DNA of 64,000 bases from Seohaeicola saemankumensis (GTDB lineage Bacteria > Pseudomonadota > Alphaproteobacteria > Rhodobacterales > Rhodobacteraceae). The stretch's first letter is position 1. Every line of letters starts with the position of its first letter. Under the pieces are notes generated by a model. That model saw only the letters and a program-made list of their open reading frames with translations. It was not told the origin of the DNA and searched no databases. The stretch covers positions 62,001 to 126,000 of the forward strand of contig NZ_JAIUZI010000012.1 of NCBI RefSeq assembly GCF_020171285.1. Reading direction: 5' to 3'. A program made the translations under genes and the position numbers. Positions 52,202 through 60,898 of the stretch are shown here, piece by piece.

Positions 52202-52223
52202 GTTTGCAACGGCGACCAAGGGA

Positions 52224-53213
52224 TCACTCGCCGCTCAGCGCGTCGACGACGGCGCTGGCGTTCAGCCCCTCGGCCTGGACCGATTTGACGACCTCGGCCA
52301 CGACCGACGCCGCGCGCGCATCAAAGGCGGCGATGGCCTCGGCGTCCGGTGTGATGACCTCCTTGCCTGCCATCTCGGCAAAGCCGCTGATGCCCTTGGC
52401 GGCCACTGCCAGCTGCACCGCGTTGGCCATGTCCGACGCCTCGCGGCCAGCGGCCAGAACGGCGGCCTGCTGGTCATCGGACAACGCCCGGAAGGCGTCG
52501 CGGTTCATCACGATGAAGAAGGGCGAGATGGTGGTCTGCAGCCCGACGGTCAGGTATTGCGAGACCTCGCCCAGTTTGAACGCCTTGGTGGCGGTGCCGT
52601 CGATCATGGCGCCGTCGATCACGCCGGTCTGCATGGCGTTGTAGATTTCCGGAACCGGCATCGATACCGGCGTCGCGCCCCAGGCTTCGACGATCAGCCC
52701 GGCGTTGCGCGACGGCACGCGGATTTTCAGCCCCTGGATATCGTCCAGCGTGCGCACTGGCTTGTCACGCATATACAGCAGGTTCGCCGCGTTCGACCAC
52801 AGGCTGACCAGTTGCACCCGGCGGTATTCGTCCTTGAACAGATCGATGTTGTCCCACAGCTCCTTGGTACCGGTGGCCTCGTCCAGCAGGCCCGGCAGCT
52901 CGCTAAGCAGGGTCAGCGGGAAATTCGAGGCGGTATAGCCCGGCAACCCGATGCTCAGGTCGGCCACGCCGTCAACGGCGCGGGCATATTGCTCGACCGG
53001 GCCCGGGCCCAGTTCGCCGCCCGAGAACAGCTTGACCGTGACGTCGCCGCCGGTTTTCTCGGCGACCATATCGGCAAAGGGCTGGAACGCGCCGGTGACA
53101 TAGGGATGGCCGGCGGGCATGAAATTGGCGAATTTCAGTTCCTCGGCAGCAGCGGTCGAGATGGTCAGACCCAGCGCAAGCGCCGCGCCGGTAAGATTGG
53201 TAACAAGACCCAT
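52224..53213 (-). CDS. TRAP transporter solute-binding protein (DctP family)
   Basis: 329-residue periplasmic receptor with signal sequence MGLVTNLTGAALALGLTIS ending in AAA. ELKFANFMPAGHPYVTGAF begins the first lobe; LKIRVPSRNAGLIVEAWGATPV has the carboxylate-binding Arg and EIYNAMQTGVIDGAMID the standard loop. Start ATG 53213 follows GGGAGGACACC. It follows the dioxygenase gene by 88 bases. Confidence 0.9.
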   Translation of the reverse strand: MGLVTNLTGAALALGLTISTAAAEELKFANFMPAGHPYVTGAFQPFADMVAEKTGGDVTVKLFSGGELGPGPVEQYARAVDGVADLSIGLPGYTASNFPLTLLSELPGLLDEATGTKELWDNIDLFKDEYRRVQLVSLWSNAANLLYMRDKPVRTLDDIQGLKIRVPSRNAGLIVEAWGATPVSMPVPEIYNAMQTGVIDGAMIDGTATKAFKLGEVSQYLTVGLQTTISPFFIVMNRDAFRALSDDQQAAVLAAGREASDMANAVQLAVAAKGISGFAEMAGKEVITPDAEAIAAFDARAASVVAEVVKSVQAEGLNASAVVDALSGE

Positions 53214-53301
53214 AAGGTGTCCTCCCTGATTGGGTGAGATGGCCCGGATGACCCGGGCCGGGGCTGAAGTTTTCGAGGTAAGTGAAGCGGCTGGTGCGGC
53301 C

Positions 53302-54582
53302 TCAGGCCTTGTCCAGCTCCTGAACCCGGTCGCCGCCGGCAACCGAATACTTGATGGGCACCTTGCGGGTGGCCAGAAACTCATCAAGCGTTTCTCCGCG
53401 GAATGCGGCATAGATTTCAGGGTTCGACACGCCGACGACGGCGGCCATTTTTTCCAGAACGAAGAAGCTGACACCGCGCCGGATCATCTCGATCCACTTG
53501 CGGTCGCGGATCAGCGCCTGTTCCTCGTCTGTCAGCCGGTACTCGGCCGCCAGCGCATCGAAATCGGTCAGGAACCGGGCGCGGTGTTCGGGGACCACCA
53601 GCCGGTGCAGAAAGTCGTTGATGCGGAAATTGGCAAGGCTGCGGTCGAGCGTAAAGGGATAGGTGCCCTCCAGCTTTTCCGCGCCGACCAGCTCGTACAT
53701 CATGTGGTCGCGGTAGGCCTGCGTTTCGGCCGCGTCCGGGGCATCGCCCAGATCCTCGAACACCACGGTGGCGATGTTGGTGACCGAGGGCGCATAGGTG
53801 TTCAGATGCACGCGTCGGACCTTGTCGGACAGCGCGCCGCGCATGATCAGCCACATGATGACCTCGGCGCCTTCCATGCCGCCCAGTTTGACAAAGTCGG
53901 CCAGCCGTTTCTGCACCAGCTCTTCGGGCGCCTCTTCGATCAGGCGCAGGAATTCGTTGTCCCAGTCCTCGTTGACGAAACCGGCCCGCTCGCCGTGCAC
54001 CTGGTGCGACAACCCGCCGGTGGCGACCACGGCCACGCGCAGATCCTCAGGAAAGCTTTCGATCGCCTTGCGCAGGGATTTGCCCAGCTTGTAGCAGCGT
54101 TTCGCATTGGGGATCGGCAGTTGCAGAACGCCCACCTGCAGCGGCACGATGGACCCGGCCCATGGACCACTGTCATCGCCCATCATCGACAGCGGCGACA
54201 GACAGCCATGATCCAGCGGCTTGCCCTGAAAGAACGACATGTCGAATTCATCGGCCACCAGCGCCATGCCCACATGCTGCGCCAGCGCCGCGTGACCGCG
54301 GGCAGGGGGCACATCGCGGGGGCCGCCGCCTTCGTCGGCGGCGGCATAGTGATCGTCGACACCCAGGGAAAACGCCGAATAATGGTCAAAGAAAAAAGAA
54401 GTGATGTGATCGTTGTAGATCATGAACATCACGTCGATGTCCTTGCGCCGGACCCAGTCGCGCACCTCGTCAAACCCTTCAAAGATCGGTCTCCAGGCTG
54501 GATCGTCCCGCTTGTTCGTGTCCATTGCAAACCCGATGGTCGGGGAATGGGATGCGCCAATGCCGCCGATGATCCGTGCCAT
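53302..54582 (-). CDS. Gallate/protocatechuate 4,5-dioxygenase, fused LigB-LigA type
   Basis: Type II extradiol dioxygenase of 426 residues that resembles GalA/DesB gallate dioxygenases. Iron ligands His12 (GASHSPT), His59 (YNDHIT) and Glu240 fit DesB numbering within one residue; His125 (KPLDHG) and catalytic His193 (SHQVHGERAG) are also there. The C-terminal 120 residues form the LigA-like domain (PFTLDRSLANFRINDFLH, EKMAAVVGVSNPEIYA). The ATG at 54582 has AGGAGAA upstream; the longer open frame is not used. Gallate is favoured because of the fusion; protocatechuate is also possible. It heads an operon with TRAP and a VOC dioxygenase. Confidence 0.88.
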   Translation of the reverse strand: MARIIGGIGASHSPTIGFAMDTNKRDDPAWRPIFEGFDEVRDWVRRKDIDVMFMIYNDHITSFFFDHYSAFSLGVDDHYAAADEGGGPRDVPPARGHAALAQHVGMALVADEFDMSFFQGKPLDHGCLSPLSMMGDDSGPWAGSIVPLQVGVLQLPIPNAKRCYKLGKSLRKAIESFPEDLRVAVVATGGLSHQVHGERAGFVNEDWDNEFLRLIEEAPEELVQKRLADFVKLGGMEGAEVIMWLIMRGALSDKVRRVHLNTYAPSVTNIATVVFEDLGDAPDAAETQAYRDHMMYELVGAEKLEGTYPFTLDRSLANFRINDFLHRLVVPEHRARFLTDFDALAAEYRLTDEEQALIRDRKWIEMIRRGVSFFVLEKMAAVVGVSNPEIYAAFRGETLDEFLATRKVPIKYSVAGGDRVQELDKA

Positions 54583-54719
54583 ATCAGTCTTCTCCTGCAG
54601 ATTTTGTCGCGCGTTCCCGTTTGAAAGGATGCTCTGACCGTCGGTTTCGCTGTGGCCGGATCCCCCCTCGTGAGCCGCGACTTTACATAGGCGTATTTTT
54701 CGGACAACAATTACTGGTT

Positions 54720-54745
54720 GAACGAAGTGTTCGAAAATCTGAACA
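54720..54745. promoter_or_regulatory. Candidate LysR operator between the dioxygenase operon and lysR
   Basis: GAAC-N5-GTTC followed by TGTTC-N8-GAACA (54728-54745), nested inverted repeats that lie within 40 bases of the lysR start and 140 of the dioxygenase start. Form fits LysR-type sites. Confidence 0.55.
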
Positions 54746-54758
54746 GTGAGGGCGATCA

Positions 54759-55733
54759 TTGCAGTGGAATATTGACGACGTTCCACTGTTCGTTGCCGTG
54801 GTTCGCGAAAACGGCTTCAGCGCTGCGGCACGCGTCCTGCAGGTGCCAAAATCCACCATCAGCACGGCTGTATCCCGGCTGGAAACGGCGCTGGGGGTGC
54901 GGCTTCTGGATCGGAATTCGCGTAATGTCAGGATGACAGGAGACGGGGAAGTTTTTTATCGTCAGTCGCTTATGATCATGGAGCAGGTCCGCGAAGCGGA
55001 TGCGATGATTTCGGGGCTCAGGGCGGAACCTGCCGGGCGGTTGTCTGTCGCCCTGCCGCCGGCCTTTACCCAGGAAATCGTGGCGCCGCATCTGGCCGCG
55101 TTTCAAAAAACCTATCCCGACATCGACCTGGATATCCTGGTGACCACGCACACGATCGACGTGCTGAACGACCAGCTCGATATCGCCGTGGTGGTCGGGC
55201 CGCTCGAAGATTCGGACATGATTTCCCGCACTCTCGTGTCCGGCAGCCTAATCTGGGTCAGCTCGCGCGCCTATCTCGACGAGAACGAGATTGGCGACAC
55301 CCTCGAATCGCTGCAACCGCATGTCACAATTTGCGAGAAACGCTATGGCATTGCCCGAATGCCGGTTCATGCCGGTGGGCAGGCAAAGGTTATCGACCTC
55401 TCGCGCGGTATCACCCATGTGAACAGCCCACTGGTGGTCCGTCAGGCCGTTCAGAACGGTGCCGGAGTTTCCCTGTTGCCGCATCATTATTGCATTGATC
55501 AGCTGGCCGATGGCGGGCTTGTCCAGGTCTGCAAGCATATCGCCTTCGATCTTGAGGCATCCAAGCTAACCGTGGTGTACCCCAGCCGCCGGTTGATGTC
55601 GCCTCGCACACGGACGTTTCTGGATTTTCTCAACCAAATCTGCGCGCGGCTCGGGACCCGCGTCGCGGCGGATGTTGCGGACAACGCAGGTCGGGTGCCG
55701 GATCGCCGCCGGGACCATGACCCGATGCCCTGA
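54759..55733 (+). CDS. LysR-family regulator of the ring-cleavage operon
   Basis: 324 residues. Residues 3-62 make the winged helix: IDDVPLFVAVVRENGFSAAARVL, then VPKSTISTAVSRLETALG as recognition helix and LLDRNSRNVRMTGDG as the wing (fragments). The effector domain includes VALPPAFTQEIVAPHLAAF and VRQAVQNGAGVSLLPHHY. It starts at TTG 54759 with GAGGG seven bases upstream; no ATG lies near. It is divergent from the extradiol dioxygenase/TRAP operon and is probably its activator. Confidence 0.87.
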   Translation: MQWNIDDVPLFVAVVRENGFSAAARVLQVPKSTISTAVSRLETALGVRLLDRNSRNVRMTGDGEVFYRQSLMIMEQVREADAMISGLRAEPAGRLSVALPPAFTQEIVAPHLAAFQKTYPDIDLDILVTTHTIDVLNDQLDIAVVVGPLEDSDMISRTLVSGSLIWVSSRAYLDENEIGDTLESLQPHVTICEKRYGIARMPVHAGGQAKVIDLSRGITHVNSPLVVRQAVQNGAGVSLLPHHYCIDQLADGGLVQVCKHIAFDLEASKLTVVYPSRRLMSPRTRTFLDFLNQICARLGTRVAADVADNAGRVPDRRRDHDPMP

Positions 55734-55750
55734 TCGCGGGTGCCGATCGC

Positions 55751-55775
55751 CCGGCCTGTCACCTTGACAGGTCGG
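55751..55775 (+). terminator. Terminator-like hairpin after lysR
   Basis: CCGGCCTGTCA-CCT-TGACAGGTCGG, an 11-bp stem (one G-T pair) and 3-base loop, 17 bases after the lysR stop. No clear T-tract follows. It may end lysR transcription or insulate the moxR operon. Confidence 0.5.
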
Positions 55776-55911
55776 GGGCACATTCTAACCTCTCTGTATC
55801 GGGAATTTGCCAATGTGGCCCATCGGGAACCGGCGCCGCCGTCCGGTTGGACGACAAGTACAGCCATTCGACCGCTTCGAAGGCGATGAAACGCAAGAGA
55901 CAGGATCACAG

Positions 55912-56916
55912 GTGACACAGACCGACTCCACAGAAACGCGCGCCCAGATCGAAACGCTCATTTCCCGAATGGGAGAGGCCATTATCGGTCAGCGGGACGT
56001 CATCGAACGGCTGGTGATCGGTTTGCTGGCCAATGGCAATCTTCTGGTCGAAGGTCTTCCGGGGCTGGCCAAGACCCGCGCGATCAAGGCTTTGGCCAAG
56101 AACCTGGAATGCGATTTCAGCCGGATCCAGTTCACCCCGGACCTGCTGCCGTCCGATGTGACCGGGACCGAGGTCTACTATCAGACCGGCACCGGGTCCG
56201 AGTTCAAGTTCGACCCCGGTCCGATTTTTGCCAACGTTGTACTGGCGGACGAGATCAACCGCGCCCCGGCCAAGGTGCAGGCGGCGCTGCTCGAGGCGAT
56301 GGAGGAACGTCAGGTCACCGTCGCCGGAACCACCCACAAAATGCCGCCGTTGTTCATGGTCATGGCGACCCAGAACCCAATCGAACAAGAAGGCACCTAT
56401 CCGCTGCCCGAGGCGCAGATGGACCGCTTTCTGATGCATGTGCTGATCACCTATCCCCCGGTCGAGGACGAGGTGCTGGTAATCCGGCTGGTGCGCGGCG
56501 AGGAAGCGGCCGCAAATGCCCCCAAGGAGGACGCGGCCAAGCCGCCGCGCCCGGCACTGCCGCAAGAGGCGGTCTTTGCCGCCCGGCGCGAGATTGCCGG
56601 CATCCACGTGTCCGATGCGATGGAACGGTACATGGCCGATCTGGTCAACGCCACGCGGGTCCCACAGAACTACGGCCCCGATCTTGGCCGCTGGATCGAG
56701 ATCGGCGCCAGCCCGCGCGCCTCGCTGGCGCTGGACAAATGCGGCCGCACCCATGCCTGGCTGCGGGGGCGTGATTATGTCGATCCGCAGGACATCCGCG
56801 CCATTGCCGCCAACGTGTTCCGCCACCGGCTGGGGCTGAGTTACGAGGCGCAGGGCGAAGGGGTAACGCCGGACCAGGTGGTCGACGAACTGATCGCCCA
56901 GGTGGCCTTGACCTGA
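55912..56916 (+). CDS. moxR: MoxR-family AAA ATPase
   Basis: 334 residues. Walker A GLPGLAKTRAIKAL, then FTPDLLPSDVTGTEVY, Walker B VVLADEINRAP, sensor I MATQNPIEQEGTYPLPEAQMDRFL and sensor II region SPRASLAL (quoted in part). MoxR ATPases act as chaperones that activate partner VWA proteins. The GTG at 55912 has AGGA eight bases upstream and gives a start at VTQTDSTE; an ATG at 55813 would add 33 atypical residues. First gene of a six-gene envelope or stress operon of the Bat type. Confidence 0.88.
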   Translation: MTQTDSTETRAQIETLISRMGEAIIGQRDVIERLVIGLLANGNLLVEGLPGLAKTRAIKALAKNLECDFSRIQFTPDLLPSDVTGTEVYYQTGTGSEFKFDPGPIFANVVLADEINRAPAKVQAALLEAMEERQVTVAGTTHKMPPLFMVMATQNPIEQEGTYPLPEAQMDRFLMHVLITYPPVEDEVLVIRLVRGEEAAANAPKEDAAKPPRPALPQEAVFAARREIAGIHVSDAMERYMADLVNATRVPQNYGPDLGRWIEIGASPRASLALDKCGRTHAWLRGRDYVDPQDIRAIAANVFRHRLGLSYEAQGEGVTPDQVVDELIAQVALT

Positions 56917-56929
56917 GGAGCGGGCGACG

Positions 56930-57910
56930 ATGGACCGGGCGGCACGGATCAGAACGGGGACGCTGCGCGAGGCGCCGCAGCGCGATCCCGAAACCGACCC
57001 GCGCATCTCGGTCGATCTGGCCCACCTGCGCGGTCTGGAAGGACGGGCCAAAACGCTCAGCTTTCTGCCGCGGCAACCGGCGCGTTCCGCACTGAACGGG
57101 CGCCATGCCTCGCGGATGCGGGGGCGGGGGCTGAACTTCGAGGAGCTGCGCGACTACCAGCCCTCGGACGACGTGCGCTCGATCGACTGGAAGGTGACCG
57201 CGCGCACCGGAAAGCCGCACGTGCGGGTATTCACCGAGGAAAAGGACCGTCCCTCGTTGATCGTGGTGGATCAGCGGATGTCGATGTTCTTTGGCTCCGA
57301 ACGGAATATGAAATCGGTGACGGCGGCGGAATGCGCCGCGCTGGCGGCGTTCCGGATCCTCGATCAGGGCGACCGGGTCGGCGGCATCGTCTTTGGCGAC
57401 AACACCCTGGCCGAGATCCGGCCGCAACGCAGCCGCGCGGCGCTCGACCGGCTCCTGATGGCGCTGGCTTCTGCCAATGCCATGCTGCGGGCCGATGCGC
57501 CGGCGGTCGAACCGATGTCGCTGAACCAGGTGCTGCGGGCGGTGTCCCGGATTGCGCCGCGCAACCATCTGATCCTTGTGTTCAGCGATTTCGACGTTGT
57601 GGACGACCGGACCCGCAAACTGGTCAGCGGTCTGGCGCGGCACAACGATCTGGTTCTGGGGCTGGTGACCGATCCATTTGCCGACGGGCTGCCTGCCGGT
57701 ATCAGAATGGTGATTTCCGACGGCGAATTGCAGGCCGAAGTCGACACGGCGGATGCCACCGTACACCGCGACCTGAGCGACCTGGCGCAGGGGCGCGTGG
57801 CCGAGATTCTGGATTGGAAACGGGCGCTGGGCGTGCCGGTCCTGCCGCTCAGCTCGGCGGTGGACAGTCTTGCGCAAATGCGCCGCCTGATGGGACTGGC
57901 CCCGCGATGA
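56930..57910 (+). CDS. DUF58 domain protein (VWA-like)
   Basis: 326 residues. HLRGLEGRAKTLSFLPRQPARSALNGRHASRMRGRGLNFEELRDYQPSDDVRSIDWK is the DUF58 hallmark (recognised from RGRGLNFEELRDYQ and DVRSIDWKVTAR). The following VWA-like fold starts SLIVVDQRMSMFFG, where the first metal-site motif is D-x-R-x-S. Works with MoxR in the MoxR-DUF58-VWA systems. ATGA overlap with the next gene. Confidence 0.86.
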   Translation: MDRAARIRTGTLREAPQRDPETDPRISVDLAHLRGLEGRAKTLSFLPRQPARSALNGRHASRMRGRGLNFEELRDYQPSDDVRSIDWKVTARTGKPHVRVFTEEKDRPSLIVVDQRMSMFFGSERNMKSVTAAECAALAAFRILDQGDRVGGIVFGDNTLAEIRPQRSRAALDRLLMALASANAMLRADAPAVEPMSLNQVLRAVSRIAPRNHLILVFSDFDVVDDRTRKLVSGLARHNDLVLGLVTDPFADGLPAGIRMVISDGELQAEVDTADATVHRDLSDLAQGRVAEILDWKRALGVPVLPLSSAVDSLAQMRRLMGLAPR

Positions 57911-58380
57911 ATGATACAGAGCAACCGGTTTCGCTTGTCGGTCTGCTGGACCAGCTGGTGCTGCCCCCCGAACCGGCGCCGGTGTCGATGATGCCGCAGA
58001 CCGGCGGTTGGCTGGTGCTCGCCGCGCTCGCCCTGATCCTCGCGGGATGGGCGCTGTGGGCCGGGATCCGGCGGTATCGTGAAAACGCCTACCGCCGGGC
58101 TGCGCTGGCGGCGCTGAAACTGGCGGACGACGACCCGGCGGCAATCGCGGCGATCCTGCGGCGTACCGCGCTGGCGGCCTATCCCCGTCAGGCGGTTGCC
58201 AGCCTGTCCGGCGCGGACTGGTTGGCGTTTCTCGACCGGACCGGCGGCAGCGACAGCTTTTGCTCCGGGCCGGGGCAGGCGTTGGCAGAGGCCCCCTATC
58301 ATCCGGTCGGGCCGGTCGGCGCTCTGACCGAAACAGCCGCCCTCTGGATCCGCCGCCACGACCGGGCCGCCGTCGCATGA
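57907..58380 (+). CDS. DUF4381 domain membrane protein
   Basis: 157 residues. One transmembrane helix, GGWLVLAALALILAGWALWAG, near residues 33-53, followed by basic RRYRENAYRRAAL and a cytoplasmic domain with ILRRTALAAYPRQAVASLSGADWLAFLDR, typical of DUF4381 proteins in MoxR/Bat operons. The start is ATG 57907, overlapping the DUF58 stop; a longer in-frame ORF inside DUF58 is not used. Function is unknown, presumably structural to the VWA complex. Confidence 0.82.
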   Translation: MNDTEQPVSLVGLLDQLVLPPEPAPVSMMPQTGGWLVLAALALILAGWALWAGIRRYRENAYRRAALAALKLADDDPAAIAAILRRTALAAYPRQAVASLSGADWLAFLDRTGGSDSFCSGPGQALAEAPYHPVGPVGALTETAALWIRRHDRAAVA

Positions 58381-59360
58381 TCTCGCTGGCGTTCCCCTGG
58401 GCCCTGCTGGCGCTGCCCTTGCCATGGCTGGTGTGGAAGCTGCTGCCGCCGCACCGGGAGCAGGTCCCCGCCCTGCGCTTTCCGTTCTTTCGCCGGGTCA
58501 CCTCGGCGGCCGGGGCCGAACCCGGCCCCGGTTCGGTGGTTCTGCGCCGCAACCGTCTGCAGATGGCAACCGCGGTGGTGTTGTGGTGTTGCTGCGTGCT
58601 GGCGCTGGCGCGGCCAGAACGGCTGGGGGATCCGGTCGAAATCAGCAAGTCCGCCCGCGATGTGATCTTGGCGCTGGATATATCCGGCTCCATGGACACG
58701 GTGGATTTCGCCACCGCCGATGGCACCCGGATACAACGGCTTGCCGGGGTCCAACAGGTCGTGCGGGATTTCGTCGCCCAGCGCCAGGGCGACCGCATCG
58801 GACTGATCGTCTTTGGCAGCCAGGCATTCCTGCAGGCGCCGCTGACACAGGATCTGGCAACCATCGTCGACCTCGTCGACCAGACCCAGGTCGGTATGGC
58901 CGGGCCGCATACCGCGCTGGGCGATGCCATCGGCCTTTCGATCCGCGCGTTCGAAGCCAGCGACGTGGATCAGCGCCTGTTGATCCTGCTGTCTGATGGT
59001 GCCGACACCGGCAGCCGGATGAGCCCGCTCAACGCGGCCGAAATCGCCCGTGGCGAAGGCGTCGAGATTCACACCATTGCGGTTGGCGACCCCGAAGGCA
59101 GCGGTGAAAACCGGGTCGATGTGGCGACCCTGCAGGATATCGCGCGGCGCACCGGGGGCTCTTACTTTTTTGCCTCCGATGTCCAAGGTCTGGACGAGGT
59201 CTATACCCGCATCGACGAGCTGTCGCCGCGTGTGACCGAGGTGCTGTCCTATCGTCCCCGCACCCCGCTGTCTTACTACCTTCTGGGGCTGGCGGCGGTG
59301 CTGGGACTTGGGGCACTGGTAATCCTGACGCTCCGGCGCAAACGGGCGGTGCGGGCATGA
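58377..59360 (+). CDS. VWA domain membrane protein (BatA-like)
   Basis: 327 residues. N-terminal membrane segments (WALLALPLPWLVWKLL, ATAVVLWCCCVLALA), a VWA domain with an intact MIDAS motif DISGSMDTVDF, TALGDAIGLS and LLSDGADTGS, and a C-terminal transmembrane helix (YYLLGLAAVLGLGALVILTL). This is the BatA architecture. ATGA overlaps both neighbours. It is the likely MoxR client and binds protein partners through a metal ion. Confidence 0.88.
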   Translation: MISLAFPWALLALPLPWLVWKLLPPHREQVPALRFPFFRRVTSAAGAEPGPGSVVLRRNRLQMATAVVLWCCCVLALARPERLGDPVEISKSARDVILALDISGSMDTVDFATADGTRIQRLAGVQQVVRDFVAQRQGDRIGLIVFGSQAFLQAPLTQDLATIVDLVDQTQVGMAGPHTALGDAIGLSIRAFEASDVDQRLLILLSDGADTGSRMSPLNAAEIARGEGVEIHTIAVGDPEGSGENRVDVATLQDIARRTGGSYFFASDVQGLDEVYTRIDELSPRVTEVLSYRPRTPLSYYLLGLAAVLGLGALVILTLRRKRAVRA

Positions 59361-60898
59361 CGGGTTTTGTGGATGACCTGCTGTTGGCGATCGGGGCGTT
59401 TCACCTGCTGCGCCCCCTGTGGCTGTTGCTGCTGCCCGTCGTCGCCTGGGTCTGGTGGCAGAACCGCCGCCCTGTGACCCGCCGCGCGCCGCCAGCAGAC
59501 GGGTTGGCCCCGCATCTGCGCCAGGCCTTGACCGTTGGCGAAACCCGGCGCCGCCGTATTCTGCCGATCGACAGCGTGGCGGCGGTGTTGCTGCTGGCAA
59601 TCCTCGGTGCCGCCGGTCCTACATGGACCCGTCAGGTGGATCCGTTCCTCGCCCAGACCGGCCCGCTGGTCGTGGTGCTCAAGGTCACGCCGTCGATGAC
59701 CACCCCCGATGTCGCGCCCACGCGACTGGACCGGGCCAAGTTCAAGATCCGCGACCTGCTGGATCTGCGGGCCGGTGCGCGCACGGCACTGGTGGCCTAT
59801 GCCGGAACCGCACACCGCGTGCTGCCCTTCACCGAGGACACCGCCATCATCCGCCCCTATCTCGAAGGGCTGGAGCCCGATGTCATGCCCGTCGCCGGGG
59901 CCAATGCCACGGCCGCTCTTGAACTGGCGCAACAGATGATGTCGACCGAGGCAACCCCCGGCGGTATCCTGATTGTGCTGGATGGTCTGGACACGGCCGA
60001 CCTGGCCGCCTTTGGCGCGGCGCAGGATCAGTCGCTGGCCGTGCACTTGGTCACCGGACCCGACGTGCGCGATCCCGGTGTCGATCAGCTTGGGTCGATT
60101 CCGGTGGTGCGGGTCACCGCTGACAACGGCGATATCCGCCAGCTCGACCATCTGCTGAACGCGGACTACCGCCGCGCAATGCTGGAAGACGGCGATCAGC
60201 CGTGGGAAGATCGCGGCTGGTGGTTTGCGGTGCCCGCCCTAATGATCGGGGTGTTGTGGTTCCGCCGGGGCTGGACCATGCGCTGGGGCGCAATCGTGTT
60301 GGCGCTGTCCCTCGGCGGACTGGCCCCGGCCCCGGCCCGCGCAGAGGGCATCGCCGACTGGTTCCTGACGCCGGACCAACAGGGGCAGCGGGCATTCCGG
60401 CAAAAAGACTACGCGCGCGCGGCAGAGACGTTCGAAGACCCGATGTGGCAGGGCTACGCGCTCTACAGGGCCGGGAAATACGCCGAGGCGGTCGAGGTTC
60501 TGAACCGGCTGGACACCGCCGAGGCGACCTTTACCAAGGGGATGGCCCATATCCGCAACCGCGAATACCGCGACGGGGTCCGGGCCTTTGAACGGGTGCT
60601 GGAACTGGACCCGGAGTATCCCGGCGCAGAGCACAACCTCAAGGTCGCCCGCGAGATCGTCGATTACATCGAGACTGCCCGCGAACAGTCCGACACAGGC
60701 GAAGAAAGCGGGATCGGGGCAGATGACGTCGTCTTTGACAACGAAGCGAACCGCGGCGCCGATACCCAGACCGAGCGTCAGCCGCGAGAGCAGGGCGGGC
60801 TGCTCACGGCCGAGCAATGGATGAACACGGTCGATACCCGAACCGGCGATTTCCTCGCCATGCGGTTCCGGCTCGAAGCGGCGGAGGCGGGCCAATGA
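59357..60898 (+). CDS. VWA-TPR membrane protein (BatB/BatC-like fusion)
   Basis: 513 residues. Two N-terminal helices, a VWA-like domain (VVVLKVTPSMTTPDV ... LDGLDTADL), a second membrane region (WWFAVPALMIGVLWFRRG) and TPR repeats from about residue 345 (DYARAAETFEDPMWQGYALYRAGKY, EYRDGVRAFERVLELDPEYPGAEHNL). The MIDAS is degenerate: K-V-T-P-S replaces D-x-S-x-S, so no metal is expected here. It joins BatB and BatC functions in one chain. Linked to BatD-like gene by ATGA. Confidence 0.83.
   Translation: MTGFVDDLLLAIGAFHLLRPLWLLLLPVVAWVWWQNRRPVTRRAPPADGLAPHLRQALTVGETRRRRILPIDSVAAVLLLAILGAAGPTWTRQVDPFLAQTGPLVVVLKVTPSMTTPDVAPTRLDRAKFKIRDLLDLRAGARTALVAYAGTAHRVLPFTEDTAIIRPYLEGLEPDVMPVAGANATAALELAQQMMSTEATPGGILIVLDGLDTADLAAFGAAQDQSLAVHLVTGPDVRDPGVDQLGSIPVVRVTADNGDIRQLDHLLNADYRRAMLEDGDQPWEDRGWWFAVPALMIGVLWFRRGWTMRWGAIVLALSLGGLAPAPARAEGIADWFLTPDQQGQRAFRQKDYARAAETFEDPMWQGYALYRAGKYAEAVEVLNRLDTAEATFTKGMAHIRNREYRDGVRAFERVLELDPEYPGAEHNLKVAREIVDYIETAREQSDTGEESGIGADDVVFDNEANRGADTQTERQPREQGGLLTAEQWMNTVDTRTGDFLAMRFRLEAAEAGQ

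Noticed and set aside
56645..58930. Long minus-strand open frame of 761 codons opposite moxR, DUF58 and VWA genes
   Set aside because: It is antisense to well-supported genes, has low-complexity Arg/Pro/Ser-rich translation and no domain; such shadows are common at high GC.
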